A DNA stretch of 64,000 bases from Tillus elongatus (lineage: Eukaryota > Arthropoda > Insecta > Coleoptera > Cleridae), in the NCBI GenBank assembly GCA_964006375.1, contig OZ023269.1:132672047-132736046 (forward strand), written 5' to 3'. The notes under the pieces were generated by a model, which was given only the letters and a program-made list of their open reading frames with translations, made no database searches and had not been told where the DNA came from. Numbering within the stretch: position 1 is the stretch's first letter; the number at the start of each line of letters is the position of its first letter. Both the position numbers and the translations under genes were made by a program. Positions 1 through 13,620 of the stretch are shown one piece after another.

Positions 1-569
1 TTATAAATGGAAGCTTGGCAAAATGGAACACAGCTTTAAAGTTTGTCAAGAAGAAGTTGTAGTCAAGGCTCCTAATGGTTCCCTTCGTTTAAACAGGTAC
101 CCATGAAAAGAACACTAGGAGCCAGATATGAAGGTAGTCTTCCAAAATTTTAATTGGATTTTAGATACTTTTTATAAACTTTTACTTTTTAAATTTTTCT
201 ATTGATTATCATTTCACTTTTATTTTATTTTAATGTGTTTACGGCGGTGATTGCTACTCTGCATACTGGTATTTAACGTGACTTGTGTACACACAAAAAA
301 ATCATTTCATTAGTCGGTAAGTGTTTCTCAGGCATTTTCTCTACTTTTATTGTAAAATATGGTGGGTTGAATTGATTAATTAAAATTGTTTTTCTCTTTT
401 ATAGGCAGTATATATTAATTATCATTAATATTTATTTCATGAAGAACCTTACAATGAGGTGGCCCTTACTCTTAGTGAGACTGATAAATATGATATTAAG
501 GTATTTTCGCTCTCATTAGGAGAAAGGGATGCCTATAAAAGCAACGTACAGCTTCGAGAATGGTTTAAG
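1..569 (+). repeat. Representative repeat unit with exon-like and intron-like halves
   Basis: The near-invariant part of the unit runs from GAAGAACCTTACAA (about 440 in this unit), across the unit boundary, to AGATATGAAGGTAGTC (about 135 of the next). The block after GAAGAACC reads EEPYNEVALTLSETDKYDIK and continues to a stop after LREWFKL. A second open block just downstream begins MEHSFKV and ends SLRLNR at AAACAG|GTACCC. AG/GT pairs flank the blocks: TTTCAG before GAAGAACC in some units, ATTAAG|GTATTT after 60 nt, AAACAG|GTACCC, and ATGAAG|GTAGTC. The rest is AT-rich, with a CTTTTATAG acceptor-like site, and carries nearly all the variation between units. I do not recognise the protein. 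Splicing is inferred from motifs only. Confidence 0.8.
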
Positions 570-2843
570 TTATAAATGGTAGCTTGGCAAAATGGAACAC
601 AGCTTTAAAAGCTTGTCAAGAATAAGTTGTCGTAGTCACGGCTCCTAATGGTTCCCTTCGTTTAAACAGGTGCCCATGAAAAGAACACTAGGAGCCAGAT
701 ATAAAGGTAGTCTTCCAAAATTTTAATTGGATTTTAGACATTTTTTTATAAACTTTTACATTTTTAATTTTTCTATTGATTATCATTACACTTTTATTTT
801 ATTTTAATGTGTTTACGGCGGTGATTGCTACATTGCATACTGGTATTTAACTTGACTTGTGTACAACAGAAAACTTTTCATAAGTCGGTAAATGTTTCTC
901 AGGCAGTTCCTCTACTTTTATTGTAAAATATGGTGGATTGAATTGAGTAATTAAAATTGTTCTTCTTTTTTATAGGCAGGATATTTATTATCATTAATAT
1001 TCATTTCACGAAGAACCTTACAATGAGGTGGCCCTTACTCTTAGTGAGACTGATAAATATGATATTAAGGTATTTTTGGTCTCATTAGGAGGAAGGGATG
1101 CCTATAAAAGCAACGTACAGCTTCGAGAATGGTTTAAGTTATAAATGGTAGCTTGGCAAAATGGAACACAGCTTTAAAGTGTGTCAAGAAAAAGTTGTAG
1201 TCATGGCTCCTAATGGTTCCCTTCGTTTAAACAGGTACCCATGAAAAGAACACTAGGAGCCAGATATGAAGGTAGTCTTCCAAAATTTTAATTGGATTTT
1301 AGATATTTTTCATAAACTTTTACTTTTTTAATTTTGCTATGAATTATCATTTTACTTTTATTTCATTTTAATGTGTTTACGGTGGTGATTGCTACTCTGC
1401 ATACTGGTATTTAACTTGACTTGTGTGCACGCAAAAAAATCATTTCATTAGTCGATAAATGTTTCTCAGGCATTTCCTTTACTTTTATTGTAAAATATGG
1501 TGGGTTGAATTGAGTAATTAAAATTGTTCTTCTTTTTTATAGGCAGGATATTTATTATCATTAATATTCATTTCACGAAGAACCTTACAATGAGGTGGCC
1601 CTTACTCTTAGTGAGACTGATAAATATGATATTAAGGTATTTTTGGTCTCATTAGGAGGAAGGGATGCCTATAAAAGCAACGTACAGCTTCGAGAATGGT
1701 TTAAGTTATAAATGGAAGCTTGGCAAAATGGAACACAGCTTTAAAGTTTGTCAAGAAGAAGTTGTAGTCAAGGCTCCTAATGGTTCCCTTCGTTTAAACA
1801 GGTACCCATGAAAAGAACACTAGGAGCCAGATATGAAGGTAGTCTTCCAAAATTTTAATTGGATTTTAGATACTTTTTATAAACTTTTACTTTTTAAATT
1901 TTTCTATTGATTATCATTTCACTTTTATTTTATTTTAATGTGTTTACGGCGGTGATTGCTACTCTGCATACTGGTATTTAACGTGACTTGTGTACACACA
2001 AAAAAATCATTTCATTAGTCGGTAAGTGTTTCTCAGGCATTTTCTCTACTTTTATTGTAAAATATGGTGGGTTGAATTGATTAATTAAAATTGTTTTTCT
2101 CTTTTATAGGCAGTATATATTAATTATCATTAATATTTATTTCAGGAAGAACCTTACAATGAGGTGGCCCTTACTCTTAGTGAGACTGATAAATATAATA
2201 TTAAGGTATTTTCGCTCTCATTAGGAGGAAGGGATGCCTATAAAAGCAACGTGCAGCTTCGAGAATGATTTAAGTTATAAATGGTAGCTTGGCAAAATGG
2301 AACACAGCTTTAAAAGCTTGTCAAGAATAAGTTGTCGTAGTCACGGCTCCTAATGGTTCCCTTCGTTTAAACAGGTGCCCATGAAAAGTACACTAGGAGC
2401 CAGATATAAAGGTAGTCTTCCAAAATTTAAATTGGATTTTAGACATTTTTTTATAAACTTTTACATTTTTAATTTTTCTATTGATTATCATTACACTTTT
2501 ATTTTATTTTAATGTGTTTACGGCGGTGATTGCTACATTGCATACTGGTATTTAACTTGACTTGTGTACAACAGAAAACTTTTCATAAGTCGGTAAATGT
2601 TTCTCAGGCAGTTCCTCTACTTTTATTGTAAAATATGGTGGATTGAATTGAGTAATTAAAATTGTTCTTCTTTTTTATAGGCAGGATATTTATTATCATT
2701 AATATTCATTTCACGAAGAACCTTACAATGAGGTGGCCCTTACTCTTAGTGAGACTGATAAATATGATATTAAGGTATTTTTGGTCTCATTAGGAGGAAG
2801 GGATGCCTATAAAAGCAACGTACAGCTTCGAGAATGGTTTAAG
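1..2843 (+). repeat. Higher-order block of five units repeated at +8505
   Basis: Units starting at 1, 570, 1139, 1706 and 2275 match units starting at 8506, 9075, 9644, 10211 and 10780 in order. Shared private variants include GGAGAAAGGG in the first unit, an ACAACAGAAAA tract in the second, TTTTTCATAAAC with GCTATGAATT in the third, and AAATATAATATT with GTGCAGC and GAATGATTT in the fourth. Runs of many bases are identical between the two blocks, so this is a recent segmental duplication inside the array rather than independent amplification of single units. Confidence 0.85.
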
Positions 2844-3407
2844 TTATAAATGGTAGCTTGGCAAAATGGAACACAGCTTTAAAGTGTGTCAAGAAAAAGT
2901 TGTAGTCATGGCTCCTAATGGTTCCCTTCGTTTAAACAGGTGCCCATGAAAAGAACACTAGGAGCCAGATATAAAGGTAGTCTTCCAAAATTTTATTTGG
3001 ATTTTAGATATTTTTTATAAACTTTTACTTTTTTAATTTTGCTATGGATTATCATTTTACTTTTATTTCAATTTAATGTGTTTACAGCGGTGATTGCTAC
3101 TCTGCTTACTGGTATTTAACTTGACTTGTGTACAAAAGAAAACATTTCATAAGTCGGTAAATGTTTGTCAGGCAGTTCCTCTACTTTTATTGTAAAATAT
3201 GGTGGGTTGAATTGAGTTATCCAAATTGTTTTTCTCTTTTATGGACAGTATATTTATTATCATTAATATTAATTTCACGAAGAACCTTACAACGAGGTGG
3301 CCCTTACTCTTAGTGAGACTGATAAATATGATATTAAGGTATTTTTGGTCTCATTAGGAGGAAGGGATGCCTATAAAAGCAACGTACAGCTTCGAAAATG
3401 GTTTAAG

Positions 3408-6242
3408 TTATAAATGGTAGCTTGGCAAAATGAAACACAGCTTTAAAGTTGGTCAAGAAGAAGTTGTAGTCAAGGCTCCTAATGGTTCCCTTCGTTTAAA
3501 CAGGTACCCATGAAAAGAACACTAGGAGCCAGATATGAAGGTAGACTTCCAAAATTTTAATTGGGTTTTAGATATTCTTTTATAAACTTTTACATTTTTA
3601 ATTTTTCTATTGATTATCATTACACTTTTATTTTATTTTAATGTGTTTACGGCGGTGATTGCTACTCTGCATACTGGTATTTAACGTGACTTGTGTACAC
3701 ACAAAAAAATCATTTCATTAGTTGGTAAGTGTTTCTCTGGCATTTCTTCTACTTTTATTGTAAAATATGGTGGGTTGAATTGATTAATTAAAATTGTTTT
3801 TCACTTTTATAGACAGTATATTTATTATCGTTAATATTAATTTCACGAAGAACCTTACAACGAGGTGGCCCTTACTCTTAGTGAGACTGATAAATATGAT
3901 ATTAAGGTATTTTTGGTCTCATTAGGAGGAAGGGATGCCTATAAAAGCAACGTACAGCTTCGAGAATGGTTTAAGTTATAAATGGAAGCTTGGCAAAATG
4001 GAACACAGCTTTAAAGTTTGTCAAGAAGAAGTTGTAGTCAAGGCTCCTAATGGTTCCCTTCGTTTAAACAGGTACCCATGAAAAGAACACTAGGAGCCAG
4101 ATATGAAGGTAGTCTTCCAAAATTTTAATTGGATTTTAGATACTTTTTATAAACTTTTACTTTTTAAATTTTTCTATTGATTATCATTTCACTTTTATTT
4201 TATTTTAATGTGTTTACGGCGGTGATTGCTACTCTGCATACTGGTATTTAACGTGACTTGTGTACACACAAAAAAATCATTTCATTAGTCGGTAAGTGTT
4301 TCTCTGGCATTTTTTCTACTTTTATTGTAAAATATGGTGGGTTGAATTGATTAATTAAAATTGTTTTTCTCTTTTATAGACAGTATATTTATTATCATTA
4401 ATATTAATTTCACGAAGAACCTTACAACGAGGTGGCCCTTACTCTTAGTGAGACTGATAAATATGATATTAAGGTATTTTTGGTCTCATTAGGAGGAAGG
4501 GATGCCTATAAAAGCAACGTACAGCTTCGAGAATCGTTTAAGTTATAAATGGTAGCTTGGCAAAATGGAACACAGCTTTGAAGTTTGTCAAGAAGAAGTT
4601 GTAGTCAAGCCTCCTAATGGTTCCCTTCGTTTAAACAGGTACCCATGAAAAGAACACTAGGAGCCAGATATGAAGGTAGTCTTCCAAAATTTTAATTGGG
4701 TTTTAGATATTTTTTTATAAACTTTTACATTTTTAATTTTTCCATTGATTATCATTACACTTTTATTTTATTTTAATGTGTTTACGGCGGTGATTGCTAC
4801 TCTGCATACTGGTATTTAACGTGACTTGTGTACACACAAAAAAATCATTTCATTAGTCGGTAAGTGTTTCTCAGGCATTTTCTCTACTTTTATTGTAAAA
4901 TATGGTGGGTTGAATTGATTAATTAAAATTGTTTTTCTCTTTTATAGGCAGTATATTTATTACCATTAATATTCATTTCACGAAGAACCTTACAATGAGG
5001 TGGCCCTTACTCTTAGTGAGACTGATAAATATAATATTAAGGTATTTTCGCTCTCATTAGGAGGAAGGGATGCCTATAAAAGCAACGTACAGCTTCGAGA
5101 ATGGTTTAAGTTATAAATGGAAGCTTGGCAAAATGGAACACAGCTTTAAAGTTTGTCAAGAAGAAGTTGTAGTCAAGGCTCCTAATGGTTCCCTTCGTTT
5201 AAACAGGTACCCATGAAAAGAACACTAGGAGCCAGGTATGAAGGTAGTCTTCCAAAATTTTAATTGGATTTTAGATATTTTTTATAAACTTTTATTTTTT
5301 TAATTTTGCTATGGATTATCATTTTACTTTTATTTCAATTTAATGTGTTTACAGCGGTGATTGCTACTCTGCTTACTGGTATTTAACTTGACTTGTGTAC
5401 AAAAGAAAACAGTTCATAAGTCGGTAAATGTTTGTCAGGCAGTTCCTCTACTTTTATTGTAAAATATGGTGGGTTGAATTGAGTTATCCAAATTGTTTTT
5501 CTCTTTTATGGACAGTATATTTATTATCATTAATATTAATTTCACGAAGAACCTTACAACGAGGTGGCCCTTACTCTTAGTGAGACTGATAAATATGATA
5601 TTAAGGTATTTTTGGTCTCATTAGGAGGAAGGGATGCCTATAAAAGCAACGTACAGCTTCGAAAATGGTTTAAGTTATAAATGGTAGCTTGGCAAAATGC
5701 AACACAGCTTTAAAGTTTGTCAAGAAGCAGTTGTAGTCAAGGCTCCTAATGGTTCCCTTCGTTTAAACAGGTACCCATGAAAAGAACACTAGGAGCCAGA
5801 TATGAAGGTAGACTTCCAAAATTTTAATTGGGTTTTAGATATTCTTTTATAAACTTTTACATTTTTAATTTTTCTATTGATTATCATTACACTTTTATTT
5901 TATTTTAATGTGTTTACGGCGGTGATTGCTACTCTGCATACTGGTATTTAACGTGACTTGTGTACACACAAAAAAATCATTTCATTAGTCGGTAAGTGTT
6001 TCTCTGGCATTTTTTCTACTTTTATTGTAAAATATGGTGGGTTGAATTGATTAATTAAAATTGTTTTTCTCTTTTATAGACAGTATATTTATTATCATTA
6101 ATATTAATTTCACGAAGAACCTTACAACGAGGTGGCCCTTACTCTTAATGAGACTGATAAATATGATATTAAGGTATTTTTGGTCTCATTAGGAGGAAGG
6201 GATGCCTATAAAAGCAACGTACAGCTTCGAGAATGGTTTAAG
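3408..6242 (+). repeat. Five-unit higher-order block repeated at about +11888
   Basis: Units at 3408, 3976, 4543, 5111 and 5675 correspond to units at 15317, 15864, 16431, 16999 and 17563. Diagnostic shared changes are TTGGTCAAGAAG in the first, GAATCGTTT at the end of the second, AAGAAGCAGTTG in the last, and CTCTTAATGAGAC near its end. The offset is 11909 for the first pair and 11888 afterwards because the unit at 15317 lost ~21 bp in its AT-rich part. Confidence 0.85.
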
Positions 6243-8505
6243 TTATAAATGGAAGCTTGGCAAAATGGAACGCAGCTTTAAAGTTTGTCAAGAAGAAGTT
6301 GTAGTCAAGGCTCCTAATGGTTCCCTTCGTTTAAACAGGTACCCATGAAAAGAACACTTGGAGCCAGATATGAAGGTAGTCTTCCAAAATTTTATTTGGA
6401 TTTTAGATATTTTTTATAAACTTTTACTTTTTTAATTTTGCTATGGATTATCATTTTACTTTTATTTCAATTTAATGTGTTTACAGCGGTGATTGCTACT
6501 CTGCTTACTGGTATTTAACTTGACTTGTGTACAAAAGAAAACATTTCATAAGTCGGTAAATGTTTGTCAGGCAGTTCCTCTACTTTTATTGTAAAATATG
6601 GTGGGTTGAATTGAGTTATCCAAATTGTTTTTCTCTTTTATGGACAGTATATTTATTATCATTAATATTAATTTCACGAAGAACCTTACAACGAGGTGGC
6701 CCTTACTCTTAGTGAGACTGATAAATATGATATTAAGGTATTTTTGGTCTCATTAGGAGGAAGGGATGCCTATAAAAGCAACGTACAGCTTCGAGAATCG
6801 TTTAAGTTATAAATGGTAGCTTGGCAAAATGGAATACAGCTTTGAAGTTTGTCAAGAAGAAGTTGTAGTCAAGCCTCCTAATGGTTCCCTTCGTTTAAAC
6901 AGGTACCCATGAAAAGAACACTAGGAGCCAGATATGAAGGTAGTCTTCCAAAATTTTAATTGGGTTTTAGATATTTTTTTATAAACTTTTACATTTTTAA
7001 TTTTTCCATTGATTATCATTACACTTTTATTTTATTTTAATGTGTTTACGGCGGTGATTGCTACTCTGCATACTGGTATTTAACGTGACTTGTGTACACA
7101 CAAAAAAATCATTTCATTAGTCGGTAAGTGTTTCTCAGGCATTTTCTCTACTTTTATTGTAAAATATGGTGGGTTGAATTGATTAATTAAAATTGTTTTT
7201 CTCTTTTATAGGCAGTATATTTATTACCATTAATATTCATTTCACGAAGAACCTTACAATGAGGTGGCCCTTACTCTTAGTGAGACTGATAAATATAATA
7301 TTAAGGTATTTTCGCTCTCATTAGGAGGAAGGGATGCCTATAAAAGCAACGTACAGCTTCGAGAATGGTTTAAGTTATAAATGGAAGCTTGGCAAAATGG
7401 AACACAGCTTTAAAGTTTGTCAAGAAGAAGTTGTAGTCAAGGCTCCTAATGGTTCCCTTCGTTTAAACAGGTACCCATGAAAAGAACACTAGGAGCCAGG
7501 TATGAAGGTAGTCTTCCAAAATTTTAATTGGATTTTAGATATTTTTATAAACTTTTACTTTTTTAATTTTGCTATGGATTATCATTTTACTTTTATTTCA
7601 ATTTAATGTGTTTACAGCGGTGATTGCTACTCTGCTTACTGGTATTTAACTTGACTTGTGTACAAAAGAAAACATTTCATAAGTCGGTAAATGTTTGTCA
7701 GGCAGTTCCTCTACTTTTATTGTAAAATATGGTGGGTTGAATTGAGTTATCCAAATTGTTTTTCTCTTTTATGGACAGTATATTTATTATCATTAATATT
7801 AATTTCACGAAGAACCTTACAACGAGGTGGCCCTTACTCTTAGTGAGACTGATAAATATGATATTAAGGTATTTTTGGTCTCATTAGGAGGAAGGGATGC
7901 CTATAAAAGCAACGTACAGCTTCGAAAATGGTTTAAGTTATAAATGGTAGCTTGGCAAAATGGAACACAGCTTTAAAGTTTGTCAAGAAGAAGTTGTAGT
8001 CAAGGCTCCTAATGGTTCCCTTCGTTTAAACAGGTACCCATGAAAAGAACACTAGGAGCCAGATATGAAGGTAGACTTCCAAAATTTTAATTGGGTTTTA
8101 GATATTCTTTTATAAACTTTTACATTTTTAATTTTTCTATTGATTATCATTACACTTTTATTTTATTTTAATGTGTTTACGGCGGTGATTGCTACTCTGC
8201 ATACTGGTATTTAACGTGACTTGTGTACACACAAAAAAATCATTTCATTAGTCGGTAAGTGTTTCTCTGGCATTTTTTCTACTTTTATTGTAAAATATGG
8301 TGGGTTGAATTGATTAATTAAAATTGTTTTTCTCTTTTATAGACAGTATATTTATTATCATTAATATTAATTTCACGAAGAACCTTACAACGAGGTGGCC
8401 CTTACTCTTAGTGAGACTGATAAATATGATATTAAGGTATTTTTGGTCTCATTAGGAGGAAGGGATGCCTATAAAAGCAACGTACAGCTTCGAGAATGGT
8501 TTAAG
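4543..8505 (+). repeat. Alternating unit types with a 2263-bp local period
   Basis: Units at 4543, 5111 and 5675 match those at 6807, 7375 and 7938 (offset 2263-2264). The first of each trio has the CAAGCCTCC and TTCCATTGATT variants, the second has GCCAGGTATG with the ACAAAAGAAAA tract, and the third has GGTAGACTTCC. The flanking units at 6243 and 8506 are of a different type, so the repeating segment is about three units long. Confidence 0.75.
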
Positions 8506-11348
8506 TTATAAATGGAAGCTTGGCAAAATGGAACACAGCTTTAAAGTTTGTCAAGAAGAAGTTGTAGTCAAGGCTCCTAATGGTTCCCTTCGTTTAAACA
8601 GGTACCCATGAAAAGAACACTAGGAGCCAGATATGAAGGTAGTCTTCCAAAATTTTAATTGGATTTTAGATACTTTTTATAAACTTTTACTTTTTAAATT
8701 TTTCTATTGATTATCATTTCACTTTTATTTTATTTTAATGTGTTTACGGCGGTGATTGCTACTCTGCATACTGGTATTTAACGTGACTTGTGTACACACA
8801 AAAAAATCATTTCATTAGTCGGTAAGTGTTTCTCAGGCATTTTCTCTACTTTTATTGTAAAATATGGTGGGTTGAATTGATTAATTAAAATTGTTTTTCT
8901 CTTTTATAGGCAGTATATATTAATTATCATTAATAATTATTTCAGGAAGAACCTTACAATGAGGTGGCCCTTACTCTTAGTGAGACTGATAAATATGATA
9001 TTAAGGTATTTTCGCTCTCATTAGGAGAAAGGGATGCCTATAAAAGCAACGTACAGCTTCGAGAATGGTTTAAGTTATAAATGGTAGCTTGGCAAAATGG
9101 AACACAGCTTTAAAAGCTTGTCAAGAATAAGTTGTCGTAGTCACGGCTCCTAATGGTTCCCTTCGTTTAAACAGGTGCCCATGAAAAGAACACTAGGAGC
9201 CAGATATAAAGGTAGTCTTCCAAAATTTTAATTGGATTTTAGACATTTTTTTATAAACTTTTACATTTTTAATTTTTCTATTGATTATCATTACACTTTT
9301 ATTTTATTTTAATGTGTTTACGGCGGTGATTGCTACATTGCATACTGGTATTTAACTTGACTTGTGTACAACAGAAAAGTTTTCATAAGTCGGTAAATGT
9401 TTCTCAGGCAGTTCCTCTACTTTTATTGTAAAATATGGTGGATTGAATTGAGTAATTAAAATTGTTCTTCTTTTTTATAGGCAGGATATTTATTATCATT
9501 AATATTCATTTCACGAAGAACCTTACAATGAGGTGGCCCTTACTCTTAGTGAGACTGATAAATATGATATTAAGGTATTTTTGGTCTCATTAGGAGGAAG
9601 GGATGCCTATAAAAGCAACGTACAGCTTCGAGAATGGTTTAAGTTATAAATGGTAGCTTGGCAAAATGGAACACAGCTTTAAAGTGTGTCAAGAAAAAGT
9701 TGTAGTCATGGCTCCTAATGGTTCCCTTCGTTTAAACAGGTACCCATGAAAAGAACACTAGGAGCCAGATATGAAGGTAGTCTTCCAAAATTTTAATTGG
9801 ATTTTAGATATTTTTCATAAACTTTTACTTTTTTAATTTTGCTATGAATTATCATTTTACTTTTATTTCATTTTAATGTGTTTACGGTGGTGATTGCTAC
9901 TCTGCATACTGGTATTTAACTTGACTTGTGTGCACGCAAAAAAATCATTTCATTAGTCGATAAATGTTTCTCAGGCATTTCCTTTACTTTTATTGTAAAA
10001 TATGGTGGGTTGAATTGAGTAATTAAAATTGTTCTTCTTTTTTATAGGCAGGATATTTATTATCATTAATATTCATTTCACGAAGAACCTTACAATGAGG
10101 TGGCCCTTACTCTTAGTGAGACTGATAAATATGATATTAAGGTATTTTTGGTCTCATTAGGAGGAAGGGATGCCTATAAAAGCAACGTACAGCTTCGAGA
10201 ATGGTTTAAGTTATAAATGGAAGCTTGGCAAAATGGAACACAGCTTTAAAGTTTGTCAAGAAGAAGTTGTAGTCAAGGCTCCTAATGGTTCCCTTCGTTT
10301 AAACAGGTACCCATGAAAAGAACACTAGGAGCCAGATATGAAGGTAGTCTTCCAAAATTTTAATTGGATTTTAGATACTTTTTATAAACTTTTACTTTTT
10401 AAATTTTTCTATTGATTATCATTTCACTTTTATTTTATTTTAATGTGTTTACGGCGGTGATTGCTACTCTGCATACTGGTATTTAACGTGACTTGTGTAC
10501 ACACAAAAAAATCATTTCATTAGTCGGTAAGTGTTTCTCAGGCATTTTCTCTACTTTTATTGTAAAATATGGTGGGTTGAATTGATTAATTAAAATTGTT
10601 TTTCTCTTTTATAGGCAGTATATATTAATTATCATTAATATTTATTTCAGGAAGAACCTTACAATGAGGTGGCCCTTACTCTTAGTGAGACTGATAAATA
10701 TAATATTAAGGTATTTTCGCTCTCATTAGGAGGAAGGGATGCCTATAAAAGCAACGTGCAGCTTCGAGAATGATTTAAGTTATAAATGGTAGCTTGGCAA
10801 AATGGAACACAGCTTTAAAAGCTTGTCAAGAATAAGTTGTCGTAGTCACGGCTCCTAATGGTTCCCTTCGTTTAAACAGGTGCCCATGAAAAGTACACTA
10901 GGAGCCAGATATAAAGGTAGTCTTCCAAAATTTTAATTGGATTTTAGACATTTTTTTATAAACTTTTACATTTTTAATTTTTCTATTGATTATCATTACA
11001 CTTTTATTTTATTTTAATGTGTTTACGGCGGTGATTGCTACATTGCATACTGGTATTTAACTTGACTTGTGTACAACAGAAAACTTTTCATAAGTCGGTA
11101 AATGTTTCTCAGGCAGTTCCTCTACTTTTATTGTAAAATATGGTGGATTGAATTGAGTAATTAAAATTGTTCTTCTTTTTTATAGGCAGGATATTTATTA
11201 TCATTAATATTCATTTCACGAAGAACCTTACAATGAGGTGGCCCTTACTCTTAGTGAGACTGATAAATATGATATTAAGGTATTTTTGGTCTCATTAGGA
11301 GGAAGGGATGCCTATAAAAGCAACGTACAGCTTCGAGAATGGTTTAAG
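8506..11348 (+). repeat. Second copy of the five-unit higher-order block
   Basis: Partner of the block at 1-2843, at an offset of 8505 bp, with the same order of diagnostic variants. Small differences exist: the first unit has TTTCAGGAAGAACC where the other has TTTCATGAAGAACC, and the second has ACAGAAAAG instead of ACAGAAAAC. This implies a duplication followed by few mutations. Confidence 0.85.
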
Positions 11349-13620
11349 TTATAAATGGTAGCTTGGCAAAATGGAACACAGCTTTAAAGTGTGTCAAGAA
11401 AAAGTTGTAGTCATGGCTCCTAATGGTTCCCTTCGTTTAAACAGGTGCCCATGAAAAGAAAACTAGGAGCCAGATATAAAGGTAGTCTTCCAAAATTTTA
11501 ATTGGATTTTAGATATTTTTCATAAACTTTTACTTTTTTAATTTTGCTATGAATTATCATTTTACTTTTATTTCATTTTAATGTGTTTACGGTGGTGATT
11601 GCTACTCTGCATACTGGTATTTAACTTGACTTGTGTGCACGCAAAAAAATCATTTCATTAGTCGATAAATGTTTCTCAGGCATTTCCTTTACTTTTATTG
11701 TAAAATATGGTGGGTTGAATTGAGTAATTAAAATTGTTCTTCTTTTTTATAGGCAGGATATTTATTATCATTAATATTCATTTCACGAAGAACCTTACAA
11801 TGAGGTGGCCCTTACTCTTAGTGAGACTGATAAATATGATATTAAGGTATTTTTGGTCTCATTAGGAGGAAGGGATGCCTATAAAAGCAACGTACAGCTT
11901 CGAGAATGGTTTAAGTTATAAATGGAAGCTTGGCAAAATGGAACACAGCTTTAAAGTTTGTCAAGAAGAAGTTGTAGTCAAGGCTCCTAATGGTTCCCTT
12001 CGTTTAAACAGGTACCCATGAAAAGAACACTAGGAGCCAGATATGAAGGTAGTCTTCCAAAATTTTAATTGGATTTTAGATACTTTTTATAAACTTTTAC
12101 TTTTTAAATTTTTCTATTGATTATCATTTCACTTTTATTTTATTTTAATGTGTTTACGGCGGTGATTGCTACTCTGCATACTGGTATTTAACGTGACTTG
12201 TGTACACACAAAAAAATCATTTCATTAGTCGGTAAGTGTTTCTCAGGCATTTTCTCTACTTTTATTGTAAAATATGGTGGGTTGAATTGATTAATTAAAA
12301 TTGTTTTTCTCTTTTATAGGCAGTATATATTAATTATCATTAATATTTATTTCAGGAAGAACCTTACAATGAGGTGGCCCTTACTCTTAGTGAGACTGAT
12401 AAATATAATATTAAGGTATTTTCGCTCTCATTAGGAGGAAGGGATGCCTATAAAAGCAACGTGCAGCTTCGAGAATGATTTAAGTTATAAATGGTAGCTT
12501 GGCAAAATGGAACACAGCTTTAAAAGCTTGTCAAGAATAAGTTGTCGTAGTCACGGCTCCTAATGGTTCCCTTCGTTTAAACAGGTGCCCATGAAAAGTA
12601 CACTAGGAGCCAGATATAAAGGTAGTCTTCCAAAATTTTAATTGGATTTTAGACATTTTTTTATAAACTTTTACATTTTTAATTTTTCTATTGATTATCA
12701 TTACACTTTTATTTTATTTTAATGTGTTTACGGCGGTGATTGCTACATTGCATACTGGTATTTAACTTGACTTGTGTACAACAGAAAACTTTTCATAAGT
12801 CGGTAAATGTTTCTCAGGCAGTTCCTCTACTTTTATTGTAAAATATGGTGGATTGAATTGAGTAATTAAAATTGTTCTTCTTTTTTATAGGCAGGATATT
12901 TATTATCATTAATATTCATTTCACGAAGAACCTTACAATGAGGTGGCCCTTACTCTTAGTGAGACTGATAAATATGATATTAAGGTATTTTTGGTCTCAT
13001 TAGGAGGAAGGGATGCCTATAAAAGCAACGTACAGCTTTGAGAATGGTTTAAGTTATAAATGGTAGCTTGGCAAAATGGAACACAGCTTTAAAGTGTGTC
13101 AAGAAAAAGTTGTAGTCATGGCTCCTAATGGTTCCCTTCGTTTAAACAGGTGCCCATGAAAAGAACACTAGGAGCCAGATATAAAGGTAGTCTTCCAAAA
13201 TTTTAATTGGATTTTAGATATTTTTCATAAACTTTTACTTTTTTAATTTTGCTATGCATTATCATTTTACTTTTATTTCATTTTAATGTGTTTACGGTGG
13301 TGATTGCTACTCTGCATACTGGTATTTAACTTGACTTGTGTGCACGCAAAAAAATCATTTCATTAGTCGATAAATGTTTCTCAGGCATTTCCTTTACTTT
13401 TATTGTAAAATATGGTGGGTTGAATTGAGTAATTAAAATTGTTCTTCTTTTTTATAGGCAGGATATTTATTATCATTAATATTCATTTCACGAAGAACCT
13501 TACAATGAGGTGGCCCTTACTCTTAGTGAGACTGATAAATATGATATTAAGGTATTTTTGGTCTCATTAGGAGGAAGGGATGCCTATAAAAGCAACGTAC
13601 AGCTTCGAGAATGGTTTAAG
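10211..13620 (+). repeat. Two tandem copies of a three-unit higher-order repeat
   Basis: Units starting 10211, 10780 and 11349 are followed by units starting 11916, 12485 and 13054 with the same order of variants and the same lengths (569, 569, 567), giving a period of 1705 bp. The middle unit of each trimer carries CTTGTCAAGAATAAG and AAAAGTACACTAGG. The third carries GTGTGTCAAGAAAAAG and the GTGCACGCAAAAA tract. The same three-unit order occurs at 1-1705 and 1706-3407 with some changes. Confidence 0.85.
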